From Marinobacter shengliensis (GTDB taxonomy: Bacteria > Pseudomonadota > Gammaproteobacteria > Pseudomonadales > Oleiphilaceae), in NCBI RefSeq assembly GCF_003007715.1, contig NZ_PXNO01000019.1, positions 124,001-188,000 of the forward strand: DNA of 64,000 bases, read 5' to 3'. Shown here piece after piece: positions 24,615-33,900 of the stretch (its first letter is position 1; every line of letters starts with the position of its first letter). The position numbers and the translations under genes are program-made. The notes beneath the pieces were generated by a model. The model was not told the origin of the DNA and made no database searches. It worked only from the letters and a program-made list of their open reading frames with translations.

Positions 24615-26054
24615 TCAGACGCCAGGCCCGCAATCCATACAACCCTCAGCAGGTTCCGGCCCCAGCCTGAGGTTTCTGTTGAGGTTTTTCAGGGCGGTCC
24701 TCAACCCTTCTTCAATCACCGGGTGGTAGAAAGGCATTTCGAGCATTTCACTGATGGTCATTCGCTTCTGGGCACACCAGGCCAACAGGTGGGCAATGTG
24801 TTCCGCCGCCGGCCCGAACATTTCCGCGCCCATGAACAAGCCGCTGCCATGCTCACCATACACACGCAGCAAACCGCGATTCCTGCCAATCACTTTGCTA
24901 CGGCCCTGGTCCTCAAAGCTGACCTCCCCGATTGCAAAGCAACCCTGACCCTTCTCGTCCACCTGATGAATGGTCAGCCCGACCGAGGCAATCTGTGGGT
25001 CAGAGAACACCACGGCCAACGGCGTCTTGCGCAAGCCGGTGCGTACATCGGGCCAGGCAGCGGCGTTATCCCCGGCGATACGGCCTTCATCTGCCGCCTC
25101 ATGCAGTAAGGGCCGGTGGTTATTCACATCACCCGCAATAAAAATATGGCTGTCGCCACAGCGCAGTGTGAAGGGATCAAACTCCGGCATGCCCCGGTCA
25201 TTCAGTTCAATGCCGGCATTCTGGATATCCAGGTTATCCACATTGGGGCGACGGCCTGTGGCCGCCAGCAGGTAGCCAAAGGTTTCCTGATGCTCCTCGC
25301 CATTCTCAAGCCAGGTGATGTGAACGCCTTCACCAGTGCGCTCGACCCGACGAGTCTCCGCCTTCAGGCTCAATGCCAGTTCTTCACCAAACACGCCCTT
25401 CGCATAGTCACGGATTTTCTCGTCCCGCAGGCCGCCAATACCACCGCTGACCCCAAACAGCCGAACCCGCACGCCCAGCCGGCTCAGTGCCTGGCCCAAT
25501 TCCAGGCCGATGACACCAGGGCCGAATACCGCTACAGATTCCGGCAGATCCTGCCAGTCAAACACATCGTCGTTAACGATTAACCGGTCCTTGGCTTCTT
25601 TCAGGATGCCCGGCACGTTAGGTCGGGAGCCGGTGGCAATGATGATGCGATCGGCATGCACTTCGGTGTGTTCGCCAACCACCAGCCGGTGGCTGTCGAC
25701 AAACCGGGCATGGCCCATCAATCGGTGTTCCTCCGGCAGTTTTTCCATGGACCGAACCACCGGTGCCACAAACTTGTCCCGCTCTGCCCGCACCCGCTCC
25801 ATCACCAGCCGGCCATCAATCCGTACATCACCCGCCAGTACACCGAACTCATCGGCGGTTTTCAGGTCGTGGGCTCTTTCAGCAGCGGCAATCAACAGTT
25901 TACTGGGCATGCAGCCCACCCGCGCGCAGGTGGTGCCGTACCGTTCTCCCTCGATCAAAACCACATTGTCGGTGGCTTTACGAACCCGCTGGTATGCCAC
26001 CATGCCGGCAGTCCCGGCACCGATAATGGCCACATCCACTTCACGCTTGTTCAT
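24615..26054 (-). CDS. Dihydrolipoamide-dehydrogenase-like flavoprotein
   Basis: A 479-residue class I pyridine nucleotide-disulfide oxidoreductase: FAD site VAIIGAGTAGMVAYQRV, redox disulfide TTCARVGCMPSK, NAD site VAVFGPGVIGLELGQALSRL, second FAD motif IFIAGDVNNHRPLLHEAADE and catalytic pair in FYHPVIEEGL. The disulfide loop lacks the usual N (TCARVGC instead of TCLNVGC), and the protein has an extra C-terminal tail with CMDC. It is not next to 2-oxoacid dehydrogenase genes, so it is likely a stand-alone reductase of lipoamide-like or other disulfide substrates, not the main Lpd. ATG 26054 follows GGGAGG. Confidence 0.8.
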   Translation of the reverse strand: MNKREVDVAIIGAGTAGMVAYQRVRKATDNVVLIEGERYGTTCARVGCMPSKLLIAAAERAHDLKTADEFGVLAGDVRIDGRLVMERVRAERDKFVAPVVRSMEKLPEEHRLMGHARFVDSHRLVVGEHTEVHADRIIIATGSRPNVPGILKEAKDRLIVNDDVFDWQDLPESVAVFGPGVIGLELGQALSRLGVRVRLFGVSGGIGGLRDEKIRDYAKGVFGEELALSLKAETRRVERTGEGVHITWLENGEEHQETFGYLLAATGRRPNVDNLDIQNAGIELNDRGMPEFDPFTLRCGDSHIFIAGDVNNHRPLLHEAADEGRIAGDNAAAWPDVRTGLRKTPLAVVFSDPQIASVGLTIHQVDEKGQGCFAIGEVSFEDQGRSKVIGRNRGLLRVYGEHGSGLFMGAEMFGPAAEHIAHLLAWCAQKRMTISEMLEMPFYHPVIEEGLRTALKNLNRNLRLGPEPAEGCMDCGPGV

Positions 26055-26207
26055 TTTGCCTCCCGGTAAGCTAGAATTCGGCAGTTAAACTGAAAGTATA
26101 GAAACCTTATCATTGCCTGACAGGTGAAGCTGGCAAAAAATCCTCAGCAGTGTGCAGGTTTACCTTCAGTACGTTCGTCTGGCAATGACTATACCCGGAG
26201 ATCTCAG

Positions 26208-26879
26208 GTGCAGAATTACTGGCTGGAATTTATGACGGTGGCACTGGTTCACTTACTTGCGGTGGCAAGCCCGGGCCCGGATTTCGCGATCGTTTTGCGC
26301 CAGGCGCTCACCCAGTCCCGACGTAATGCCTTGCTGAGCGCAACCGGCATTGGCATTGGTATCTTGCTGCATGTGGGTTATTCGTTGTTGGGCATTGGTT
26401 TCATTATTCAGCAGTCGGTGATGCTGTTCACCGTACTGAAGGTGGTGGGTGCCCTGTACCTGTTGTGGATTGCCTGGCATTGCCTGCGAGCAAAACCCGG
26501 CGGCATTCATGTGGATGCCAGGGGTAGCAACGAGCAAACCGGTTGGGCGGCGTTCCGGCTCGGCTTCCTGACCAACGTGCTGAACCCCAAGGCCACATTG
26601 TTTTTCGTATCTCTATTCTCGGTCATCATTAACCCCGGCACCCCGGTGCTGCTGCAGGCGGGCTACGGCCTTTATATGGCTTTCGCCACCGGCCTCTGGT
26701 TTGCCCTGGTCGCGATATTCTTTACCCACCCCCGTGTCCGCCGGGGTTTCAACCGGTTCGGACACTGGCTCGACCGGGCCATGGGGGGCATCCTGGTGCT
26801 GCTGGCCGGGCAGCTGTTGCTGTCTACAGTGAGCGGATCAGAGCCTCCGTCTGCTCCCAGCCCAGGCACGGATCGGTAA
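26208..26879 (+). CDS. LysE/RhtB family amino-acid exporter
   Basis: A 223-residue membrane protein with the LysE/RhtB signature VHLLAVASPGPDFAIVLRQAL and about six helices; GFLTNVLNPKATLFFVSLFS is the family's central motif. Members export amino acids such as lysine, threonine or homoserine lactone. GTG 26208 is selected: GGAG lies about 8 bases upstream and the protein then starts at the family's normal point; an earlier in-frame ATG (26124) adds 28 uncharacteristic residues. Its last 56 bases overlap the convergent DAHP synthase gene. Confidence 0.85.
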   Translation: MQNYWLEFMTVALVHLLAVASPGPDFAIVLRQALTQSRRNALLSATGIGIGILLHVGYSLLGIGFIIQQSVMLFTVLKVVGALYLLWIAWHCLRAKPGGIHVDARGSNEQTGWAAFRLGFLTNVLNPKATLFFVSLFSVIINPGTPVLLQAGYGLYMAFATGLWFALVAIFFTHPRVRRGFNRFGHWLDRAMGGILVLLAGQLLLSTVSGSEPPSAPSPGTDR

Positions 26880-27876
26880 TCGAGCAGCCGTAGATCAGCT
26901 CTTCACCGTCATCCTGCCTGCCGAATTCCAGGAAGCTCTCCAGCATCAGCCCCTTGATGTGCCGGTTGCCGCTGCGCTTCTGGGCCATCACCTCCCGGGC
27001 GATATCCACTTGCCGCTCAGCCTGTTTGCAGGCGTTGTCGTGGCTGCAGTCCACCATCACTGCCGTCGACAAGCCGGCTTTCTCCAGTTCCGCCACCGCC
27101 TTAGCGATGCTCAACTCATCGTAATTGGTCACGCCCCGGCCACCGCGGAGCACCAGGTGGGTGTCCGGGTTACCGGAGGTAGAGATCATCACCGGCGCGC
27201 CGTTATGGGAAATACCCATATGGTGGTGTGGGTGCGAGGCAGACTTCATGGCATGGCTGGCCACGGTAATGCCGCCATCGGTACCGTTCTTGAAGCCGGT
27301 GGGCATGGGCAGGCCGCTGACCATTTCCCGGTGGATCTGGGATTCGGTGGTGCGGGCACCGATGGCGGTCCAGCTCACCAGGTCACCCAGGTAATCCATC
27401 ATGAACGGGCTCAGGGCTTCCGTCGCCAGCGGCAAACCCAGCTCAGAGAGCGCCAGCAACAGCTTGCGGGAACGTTCCAGGCCCTGCTTCAGGTCGCCCT
27501 GGCCGGTGCGCTCGGGATCGTATAAAAGGCCCTTCCAACCCACCGTGGTGCGTGGTTTTTCCAGGTAGGCGCGCATTACTATCAGGAAGCGATCACTCAC
27601 CTCGTCCGTCAGGGTTTTCAGACGGGTAGCGTAATCCAGGGCGGCCTGTTCATCGTGAATCGAACACGGACCCATCACAATCAGGGTTCGGTCGTCCTGA
27701 CCGTGCAGTACGGCGCGGATCTGCTCACGGTAACTGGCAATGGCCCGAACCAGGTGCTCACCGGCAGGAAACTGCTGGCGCAACTCGCCCGCGGTGGGCA
27801 GTGTGGCTTCCTGTCGGTGCTGGTAGGCACTTGCGATTTGCTCGCCCAGCGTTTCGGATTTCAGCGGCATGTTCAT
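26824..27876 (-). CDS. 3-Deoxy-7-phosphoheptulonate (DAHP) synthase, class I AroF/G/H type
   Basis: A 350-residue enzyme joining phosphoenolpyruvate and erythrose-4-phosphate in the first step of the shikimate pathway. Motifs: IVMGPCSIHDEQAALDYA (metal-binding Cys), MRAYLEKPRTTVGWKGLLYD, IGARTTESQIHREMVSGL, GFKNGTDG and VMVDCSHDNACKQ. It is the E. coli-like class I group, which isozymes control by Phe, Tyr or Trp feedback; which isozyme this is cannot be told safely. ATG 27876 was chosen (27870 is an alternative). Expression is almost certainly controlled by a 5' aromatic leader and terminator on the same strand. Confidence 0.92.
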   Translation of the reverse strand: MNMPLKSETLGEQIASAYQHRQEATLPTAGELRQQFPAGEHLVRAIASYREQIRAVLHGQDDRTLIVMGPCSIHDEQAALDYATRLKTLTDEVSDRFLIVMRAYLEKPRTTVGWKGLLYDPERTGQGDLKQGLERSRKLLLALSELGLPLATEALSPFMMDYLGDLVSWTAIGARTTESQIHREMVSGLPMPTGFKNGTDGGITVASHAMKSASHPHHHMGISHNGAPVMISTSGNPDTHLVLRGGRGVTNYDELSIAKAVAELEKAGLSTAVMVDCSHDNACKQAERQVDIAREVMAQKRSGNRHIKGLMLESFLEFGRQDDGEELIYGCSITDPCLGWEQTEALIRSL

Positions 27877-27907
27877 GTCTGTGTTCCCGTTTCCCTGTGT
27901 CAGAATC

Positions 27908-27944
27908 AAAAAAGCCCCGGCTGGGCTACCAGTCGGGGCTTTTT
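27908..27944 (-). terminator. Attenuator terminator of the DAHP synthase leader
   Basis: On the minus strand a six-base GC stem (gccccg / cggggc, flanked by A5/T6) with an inner ctgg/ccag pair and a run of six T, ending 31 bases before the DAHP synthase ATG. It lies after the leader peptide and before the structural gene, so it acts as an attenuator. A second hairpin, ggcagcc/ggctgcc (27955-27982), is immediately upstream on the minus strand and its 27961-27955 arm can also pair with the terminator's ggtagcc, giving an alternative fold. Confidence 0.85.
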
Positions 27945-28011
27945 CGAGTCCGGTGGCAGCCTGGGTTGCTTGCCGGGCTGCCTTCCTCGTTAAATTCGGT
28001 CGATGAAGATC

Positions 28012-28149
28012 TTATGGGCGGCCCGGGCTCTGGCTAAAATAAAAGCCATAACCAAACCACCAAAAATACACAGCAGAACCTGCGGCCTTCAGTTTCGCAC
28101 CGAAAGCTTTCAAAACATTCAATTGACAGGCTGCGTGTGTGGTCTTCAT
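28012..28149 (-). CDS. Aromatic leader peptide controlling DAHP synthase
   Basis: A 45-codon frame, MKTTHAACQLNVLKAFGAK at its start, that carries the codon run YFWWFGYGFYF (28068-28036: Tyr, Phe, Trp, Trp, Phe, Gly, Tyr, Gly, Phe, Tyr, Phe) and stops about 68 bases before the terminator. Nine of 11 codons are aromatic. This is the hallmark of ribosome-mediated attenuation: shortage of Phe, Tyr or Trp would stall the ribosome here and prevent the terminator. A GTG at 28071 with AGG upstream could be a second, shorter start (19 codons). The longer start has only a weak ribosome site and lies near the predicted transcription start. Confidence 0.75.
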   Translation of the reverse strand: MKTTHAACQLNVLKAFGAKLKAAGSAVYFWWFGYGFYFSQSPGRP

Positions 28150-28156
28150 GCTTTTC

Positions 28157-28186
28157 ACTATAACCCCGCGGTTTTCAGATTGGCAA
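28157..28186 (-). promoter_or_regulatory. Sigma70-like promoter for the aromatic leader and DAHP synthase
   Basis: Minus-strand ttgcca at 28186-28181 and tatagt at 28162-28157, separated by 18 bases; each is one base from consensus. Predicted start of transcription is about 28150, right at the leader peptide ATG. Confidence 0.6.
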
Positions 28187-28239
28187 CCCGCAATCCGGAA
28201 TATTTTTGGCGGGTATGTGTAACGGCTCCGGAGGCCCCG

Positions 28240-29025
28240 ATGACTGAACGCACGACCCACTCCATCACAACCAGCCTGTTGGCACTGGTGTTTGCCCTGT
28301 TTTCAACCCTTGCCCTCGCCCAGGAGTCTCGCGTTTACCAGCTCAACAACCGCACCTCTGCTGACGTTGCCAACCAGATTAAAGAACTTTATCAGCAGGC
28401 TCCCGTCTCAGTCTCCGCCCGGGGACAGCAACTGGTGGTTCGTGGTGAGCCGGGATTGCTGGATGAGATTGGCATGCTGATTGAATCCATCGACGTACCA
28501 CCCGTGCAGATGCGTATCAGCGTTCGCTACCGGCAGGACATCGGCGGCAAGCAGTCCGGCGGTGGCGTGACGATTTCCGACAACCGGGCCGGCGCCAATG
28601 TCGAACGCCGCACCATAAGCACCAATTCCAGCACTGAACGGCAACTGGTGGTCCAGGATGGCCAGTCCGCCCACATCACCTCCGGCAATGTGCGCACCAT
28701 ACCGTTTGCGGTACAGGGCGGGCGCAACCCGGCGGCTATTCTGGAGCAGGTGGAAACCCGCAGCGGCTTTATCGTGACGCCCCAGGCCATCTCAGACCAG
28801 ACCGTGGAACTGAACATCGTATCGTTTGAAGAAGATCCAGCCAGTATTCAAGGCTATGAAACCGAAGCCCTGATGACCATTCGCCGGGTTGAACCTGGCC
28901 AGTGGGTAACCCTGGGCGGCACCAGCACGTCCCAGAGTCATCGTCAGGATGGCATTACTTACCGGGTAACCGGCAACCGCTCTGAAAACCAGTCGGTGGA
29001 CGTGAAAGTGGATATTCTGCCCTGA
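28240..29025 (+). CDS. Secretin N-domain-like periplasmic protein
   Basis: A 261-residue exported protein with signal peptide ending LALA (near residue 26). The mature N-terminus, VYQLNNRTSADVANQIKELY then QLVVRGEPGLLDEIGMLIES, is the fold of secretin/NolW N-domains (type II/III secretion and pilus secretins). The C-terminal half (about 100-261) has no secretin beta-barrel motif, and the protein is far shorter than a secretin. It may be a stand-alone periplasmic adaptor. ATG 28240 follows CGGAGG. No secretion genes are nearby. Confidence 0.75.
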   Translation: MTERTTHSITTSLLALVFALFSTLALAQESRVYQLNNRTSADVANQIKELYQQAPVSVSARGQQLVVRGEPGLLDEIGMLIESIDVPPVQMRISVRYRQDIGGKQSGGGVTISDNRAGANVERRTISTNSSTERQLVVQDGQSAHITSGNVRTIPFAVQGGRNPAAILEQVETRSGFIVTPQAISDQTVELNIVSFEEDPASIQGYETEALMTIRRVEPGQWVTLGGTSTSQSHRQDGITYRVTGNRSENQSVDVKVDILP

Positions 29026-29526
29026 TTACGCTGCCCGTTTACCGAGCAGCAGGTCCCGGGCCTCGTTGAGCTTGGCCGCCAGGTAATCGTTACCACCCCG
29101 GTCCGGGTGTACCTTGAGCATCAGCCGCCGGTGGGCCGCGGTCACTTCCTCCCGGCTGCAGCCGGGCTTTACTCCGAGGATGTCGCAGGCTTCCTGTTCG
29201 GTCATCGGGCCCTGAGCCACGGCTTGAGCTCCGGCATTTGACGTTCCACCCGGCGCTGGCCCTTCGTTATCACCCATCGCCCGGCGAACCAGGGGGGCAA
29301 ACTTCAACAGCGCCGGCAGCTTGCGCAGCAACGGAATGATCGCCGCTACCGCCGCCGTCAGCACATGTACCCGACCGGTCAGCACCATAAACAACAACAG
29401 GGCGCCACCCACCACCAGAACGGCCTTCCATATGGCGGCTTTCTGGCCTTCCGGTGACAGGGCACCCCATTTTTTCAAGATGACAAACACGGCAGCCGCC
29501 AGGGCCAGGCCGAGAATTAGCTGCAT
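29026..29526 (-). CDS. Membrane-anchored J-domain protein (DjlC-like)
   Basis: A 166-residue protein: hydrophobic segments at about 1-18 and 35-70 ([34 protein letters not shown]), a flexible linker, and a C-terminal J-domain around 108-166 with [20 protein letters not shown] and the essential HPD (LKVHPDRGG). J-domain proteins stimulate DnaK's ATPase; a membrane-tethered one recruits DnaK to the inner face of the membrane. Its stop abuts the stop of the secretin-N-like gene. No classical DnaJ zinc finger or C-terminal domain. Confidence 0.82.
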   Translation of the reverse strand: MQLILGLALAAAVFVILKKWGALSPEGQKAAIWKAVLVVGGALLLFMVLTGRVHVLTAAVAAIIPLLRKLPALLKFAPLVRRAMGDNEGPAPGGTSNAGAQAVAQGPMTEQEACDILGVKPGCSREEVTAAHRRLMLKVHPDRGGNDYLAAKLNEARDLLLGKRAA

Positions 29527-29847
29527 TCCATCCTCTCACCCGTTTCTATCTTGACTGGATCATAACAGATACACATCCGCGCCATTATGTATGTGAAACT
29601 GCGGTTTTACATCCGTAAAGGACCAGCAACGTCATCGTAGTTTCATCGCAGTATATATACTGAGATTTCAAGGCAAACTGGTGACAAACAGGAGCGCTTT
29701 TTGTAGCATCCTATTGGTTATCGTTAAGCCGACGCATTCTCAACAAGCGTCCGCCTGTCGCCGCCCCCTGATGCGCAAGGAAAGCTGTCAGCCTTCCCAT
29801 CCCGGCGACGTTATCCGTTTAAAGAAACCTAGCCCAGGAACAGACCT
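29527..29847. other. Intergenic region before the RND pump, with a palindrome
   Basis: About 320 bases between divergent genes. It contains a 14-base perfect palindrome, cagtatatatactg (29649-29662), whose right half gives a -10-like tatact at 29656. The -35 position (about 29633-29638) is poor. A repressor operator overlapping the pump promoter is plausible, but no regulator gene adjoins. No other feature was recognised. Confidence 0.45.
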
Positions 29848-30945
29848 ATGCGTACCGCATCCCGTTTTGTCATCGTCATCATTTTTCTGGGTGTCGTCCT
29901 CGGCGGCATCTTCGGTTACAAGTTCTATGAATTCGGCCAGATGCAGGAGATGTTCTCCCAGCCACAGCCCCCAGCCATCATTTCCGTGACCGACGCCACC
30001 ACTGAAAACTGGCAGCCGAGTATCAAGGCCGTGGGCAGTGTGAACGCCATTAACGGTATCGAGGTGGCCAACGAGGTGCCGGGGGTCATTGAGTCCATTA
30101 ACTTTGAATCCGGCGATACCGTGCAGAAAGGTGACGTACTGATTCGCCTGGATGCCGCCATCGACGAGGCGGCGCTACGTACCCGCCGGGCAGAAGCCCA
30201 ACTGGCTGGGCAGGAGTTCAAGCGGGTGTCTGACCTGCTGCCCAAACGCGCGGTATCACAATCACAGTTCGATGAGGCCAAAGCCAACTACGACGCCGCA
30301 AGGGCGCGGGTAAACGAAGCCGAGGCACAACTGGGCAAAAAGGTGATCCGGGCACCGTTTGACGGCACCCTCGGTATCCGCATGGTCGACCAGGGTCAGT
30401 ACATCCCTACAGGTACGCCGATTGTCGAGATCAATATGCTGAACCCGATCTACGTGGATTACACTCTGTCCGAGAAGTACCTGCCCGAGGTTGACCGGGG
30501 TTACCCGGTAACGGTCACGGTGGCCGCGGTGCCGGATGAGGCATTCAGTGGTGAAGTCAGTGCCATCAACACATCGGTCAACCCGGAGACTCGTACGGTT
30601 CGCATCCGCGCCACCCTCAACAACGAAGATGGCAAATTGCGCCCGGGAATGTTCGCAACGATTCAAACAGGCCAGCCCAGGGACAACGAAGTGGTCACGG
30701 TCCCCAGGACCGCCATCTCCTATAACACTTACGGCAACTTTGTGTTCGCCGTGAAGGAGAATGATGACGGCGAACTGGTCGTTGAGCGCCGTACCGTCAC
30801 CACGGGCGAGGTCCGGAACGAACGGGCTGCGGTTCTTTCAGGCCTTGAACCCGGCGAGACCGTGGTCTCGAAGGGTCTGCTGCGGTTGCGGGCAGGCCAG
30901 CGGGTAGAAATCCAGGACGAGTCCGGGCAGGAGGCGTCTGAGTAA
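29848..30945 (+). CDS. RND efflux periplasmic adaptor (membrane fusion protein)
   Basis: A 365-residue adaptor anchored by an N-terminal helix (FVIVIIFLGVVLGGIFGYKF). The barrel-sandwich lipoyl part (EVPGVIESINFESGDTVQKG ... KKVIRAPFDGTLGIRMVDQG) brackets a coiled-coil hairpin at about 100-160, then a beta-barrel domain with NPETRTVRIRATLNNEDGKL. It bridges the inner-membrane pump and an outer-membrane channel. It precedes the RND pump by one base overlap. No outer-membrane factor gene is adjacent. Confidence 0.92.
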   Translation: MRTASRFVIVIIFLGVVLGGIFGYKFYEFGQMQEMFSQPQPPAIISVTDATTENWQPSIKAVGSVNAINGIEVANEVPGVIESINFESGDTVQKGDVLIRLDAAIDEAALRTRRAEAQLAGQEFKRVSDLLPKRAVSQSQFDEAKANYDAARARVNEAEAQLGKKVIRAPFDGTLGIRMVDQGQYIPTGTPIVEINMLNPIYVDYTLSEKYLPEVDRGYPVTVTVAAVPDEAFSGEVSAINTSVNPETRTVRIRATLNNEDGKLRPGMFATIQTGQPRDNEVVTVPRTAISYNTYGNFVFAVKENDDGELVVERRTVTTGEVRNERAAVLSGLEPGETVVSKGLLRLRAGQRVEIQDESGQEASE

Positions 30946-33900
30946 TGAAATTCACCGACATTTTTGTCCACCGGCCGGTGCTGGCCACCGTGGTCAGCCT
31001 GCTGATTCTGCTGATCGGTGCCCGGGCAGCCATGGAAATGGAAGTCCGCCAGTACCCGAAACTGGAAAGCACCACGGTAACGGTCACAACCGCTTACCCT
31101 GGGGCCAGTTCTGACCTGATCAAGGGCTTTATCACCACGCCCCTGCAACAGGCCATTGCTGAGGCCAGCGGCATCGACTATCTGACCTCTACCAGTTCCC
31201 AGGGCGTGTCAACGATTCAGGCCAAGATGGTTCTGAATTACGATGCCAACGACGCCCTCGCTGAAATTCAGGCCAAGGTTGCCAGCCAGCGCAACGTGCT
31301 GCCCGGCGATGCAGAAGACCCGGTGATCACCTCCACCACCGGTGACGACACGGCCCTGATGTATATTGCTTTCTACAGTACCGAGCTGGAAGTCCCCCAG
31401 ATTACCGATTACCTGACCCGCGTGGTTCAGCCCAAGCTGCAGGCGCTGTCTGGCGTTGGCAAGGCCCAGCTGCTGGGGCGTACTTTCGCCCTGCGAGTGT
31501 GGCTGGACCCGGAGCGGCTGGCCGCGGTGGATCTGACTCCGGTCGAAGTGGCAGACAAGCTGCGAGCCAACAACTATCAGGCCGCTGTCGGCACTACCCG
31601 GGGCCAGTACACCGAGATTGCCCTGACCAGTGATACCGACATTGCCGATCCGGAAGCCTTCCGTAACCTGGTGGTCAAGCAGCAAAACGGCACCCTGATT
31701 CGGTTGCGGGACATTGCCGAGGTGGAGCTTGGCTCTCAAACCTACAATCAGCTGGCGCTTTATAAGGGCGAGCCAGCCACCTATGTCGCCATCGAACTGG
31801 CCCCGGGGGCCAATCCGCTGACCGTCGCCGGCCTGGTAAAAGACGAGTTACCGGACATCGAAAGCCAGCTACCCAGCGGCCTGAATGTGCGCCTGGCCTA
31901 CGATGCCTCCGACTTCATTGAAGATTCCATCAACGAAGTCATCCGTACCCTGCTGGAAGCCATGCTGATTGTTCTGGTGGTGGTGTTCCTTTGCCTCGGC
32001 TCGATTCGAGCGGCCATCGTGCCGTCTGTGGCAGTGCCGCTGTCGCTGATTGGCGGCGCGTTTATCATGCTGATCTTCGGTTTCTCCCTGAACCTGCTGA
32101 CCCTGCTCTCCCTGGTGCTTGCCATCGGGCTGGTGGTGGACGATGCCATTATCATGGTGGAGAACGTGCACCGGCACATTGAGCAGGGTGAATCACGGTT
32201 TGACGCTGCCCTCAATGGCGCCCGTGAAATGGCCACACCGATCATCGCCATGACCACGACGCTGGTGGCGGTGTATGCGCCCATCGGGTTTATGGGCGGT
32301 CTGGTGGGCTCGCTGTTTACTGAATTTGCCTTCACCCTGGCGGGTACGGTTGTGATCTCCGGCATTGTTGCCCTGACACTCTCACCCATGCTCTCCGGCA
32401 AGGTGCTGAAACCCCATGGCAATCCCGGACGCTTCGAGGTGCTGGTTGAAAAAACCTTCAATGGCCTCGCCAATGCCTACAAAGCTGCGCTTACCTCGTT
32501 GATGCAGACCAAGTCGGTGGTGGTGTTCTTCGCCGTCGTGGTATTGGGTTCTATCTATTTTATGGTGATGATGAGCCAGAATGAGCTGGCACCCACCGAG
32601 GACCAGGGCATCCTGTTTTACCAGGGGCTGGGGCCGCAGACCTCGACGCTGGAGTATCTGTTTGATCATGGCCAGGAGGTTCAGGAGCGGATGTCCGGCG
32701 TGCCCGGCTACAACGAGGATTTCATGATTCTTGGTATCACCAGCCCGAACGCCGTGTTTGGTGGTTTCAAGCTGGCACCGTGGAGTGAGCGGGAGATCAG
32801 CCAGTTCGAGGTACAGCCCCTGCTGGATTCCGAACTCAAAAAAGTAACCGGATTGCAGACGGCGGTGTTCCCGTTACCGGCCCTGCCTGGTTCGGGTGGC
32901 GGCCTGCCGTTCCAGTTTGTAGTGACCACCGGAGGCACCTACGAACAGTTGAATGAAGTCGCCGACGAGCTTCTTGGCAAAGCCATGCAAAGTGGCAACT
33001 TCATGTTCCTGCAGAAGTCCATCAACTTCGACAAGCCCGTTACCCGCATCAACGTAGACCGGGACCGGGTGGCAGACCTGGGCCTATCCATGCGTGATGT
33101 CGGCCAGTCGCTCGCCAGTATGCTCAGCGGCGGATACATCAACCGCTTCAATATGGAAGGCCGCTCCTATCAGGTGATTCCGCAGGTGGGTAATGAATTC
33201 CGTGCCAGCCGTGAAGCACTGGACGACTATTACATCCGCGCCGGCAATGGCCAACTGGTGCCTCTATCCAGTGTGGTCAGCTTCAGTGAAGAGGTGGAAC
33301 CTTCCAACCGGACCCAGTTCAACCAGTTGAACTCGCTGACTCTCGAGGGCGTTATCATGCCCGGCGTGGCGGCTGGCTCCGCCATGGACTTTATGGAGCA
33401 GGCCGCAGCCGAGGTATTCCCGCAAGGCTTCAGCTTTGACTATACCGGCGAGTCGAGGCAGCTGGCCACCCAGGGCAGCGCTCTGATGGTAACCTTCTTC
33501 CTGTCGTTGCTGGTTATCTACCTGGTACTGGCGGCACAGTTCGAAAGCTGGCGCGATCCGTTCATCATCCTGGTGTCGGTGCCCATGTCCGTCGCCGGTG
33601 CCATGGCGTTTATCGTGCTCGGCTTTGCCTCCATGAACATCTACACCCAGGTGGGCCTGATTACCTTGATTGGTGTGGTGTCGAAGAACGGCATCCTGAT
33701 CGTGGAGTTCGCCAACCTGCTGCAGAAAGAGAAAGGCCTGAACAAGGTGGATGCGGTGATTGAGGCTGCGGCCATTCGTCTGCGCCCGATCATCATGACC
33801 TCCCTGGCCCTGATCTTCGCCATGGTGCCGCTGCTGATTGCGGTGGGCCCGGGGGCCGAGAGTCGGTTTGCGATTGGCCTGACCATCAGTGCAGGACTGG

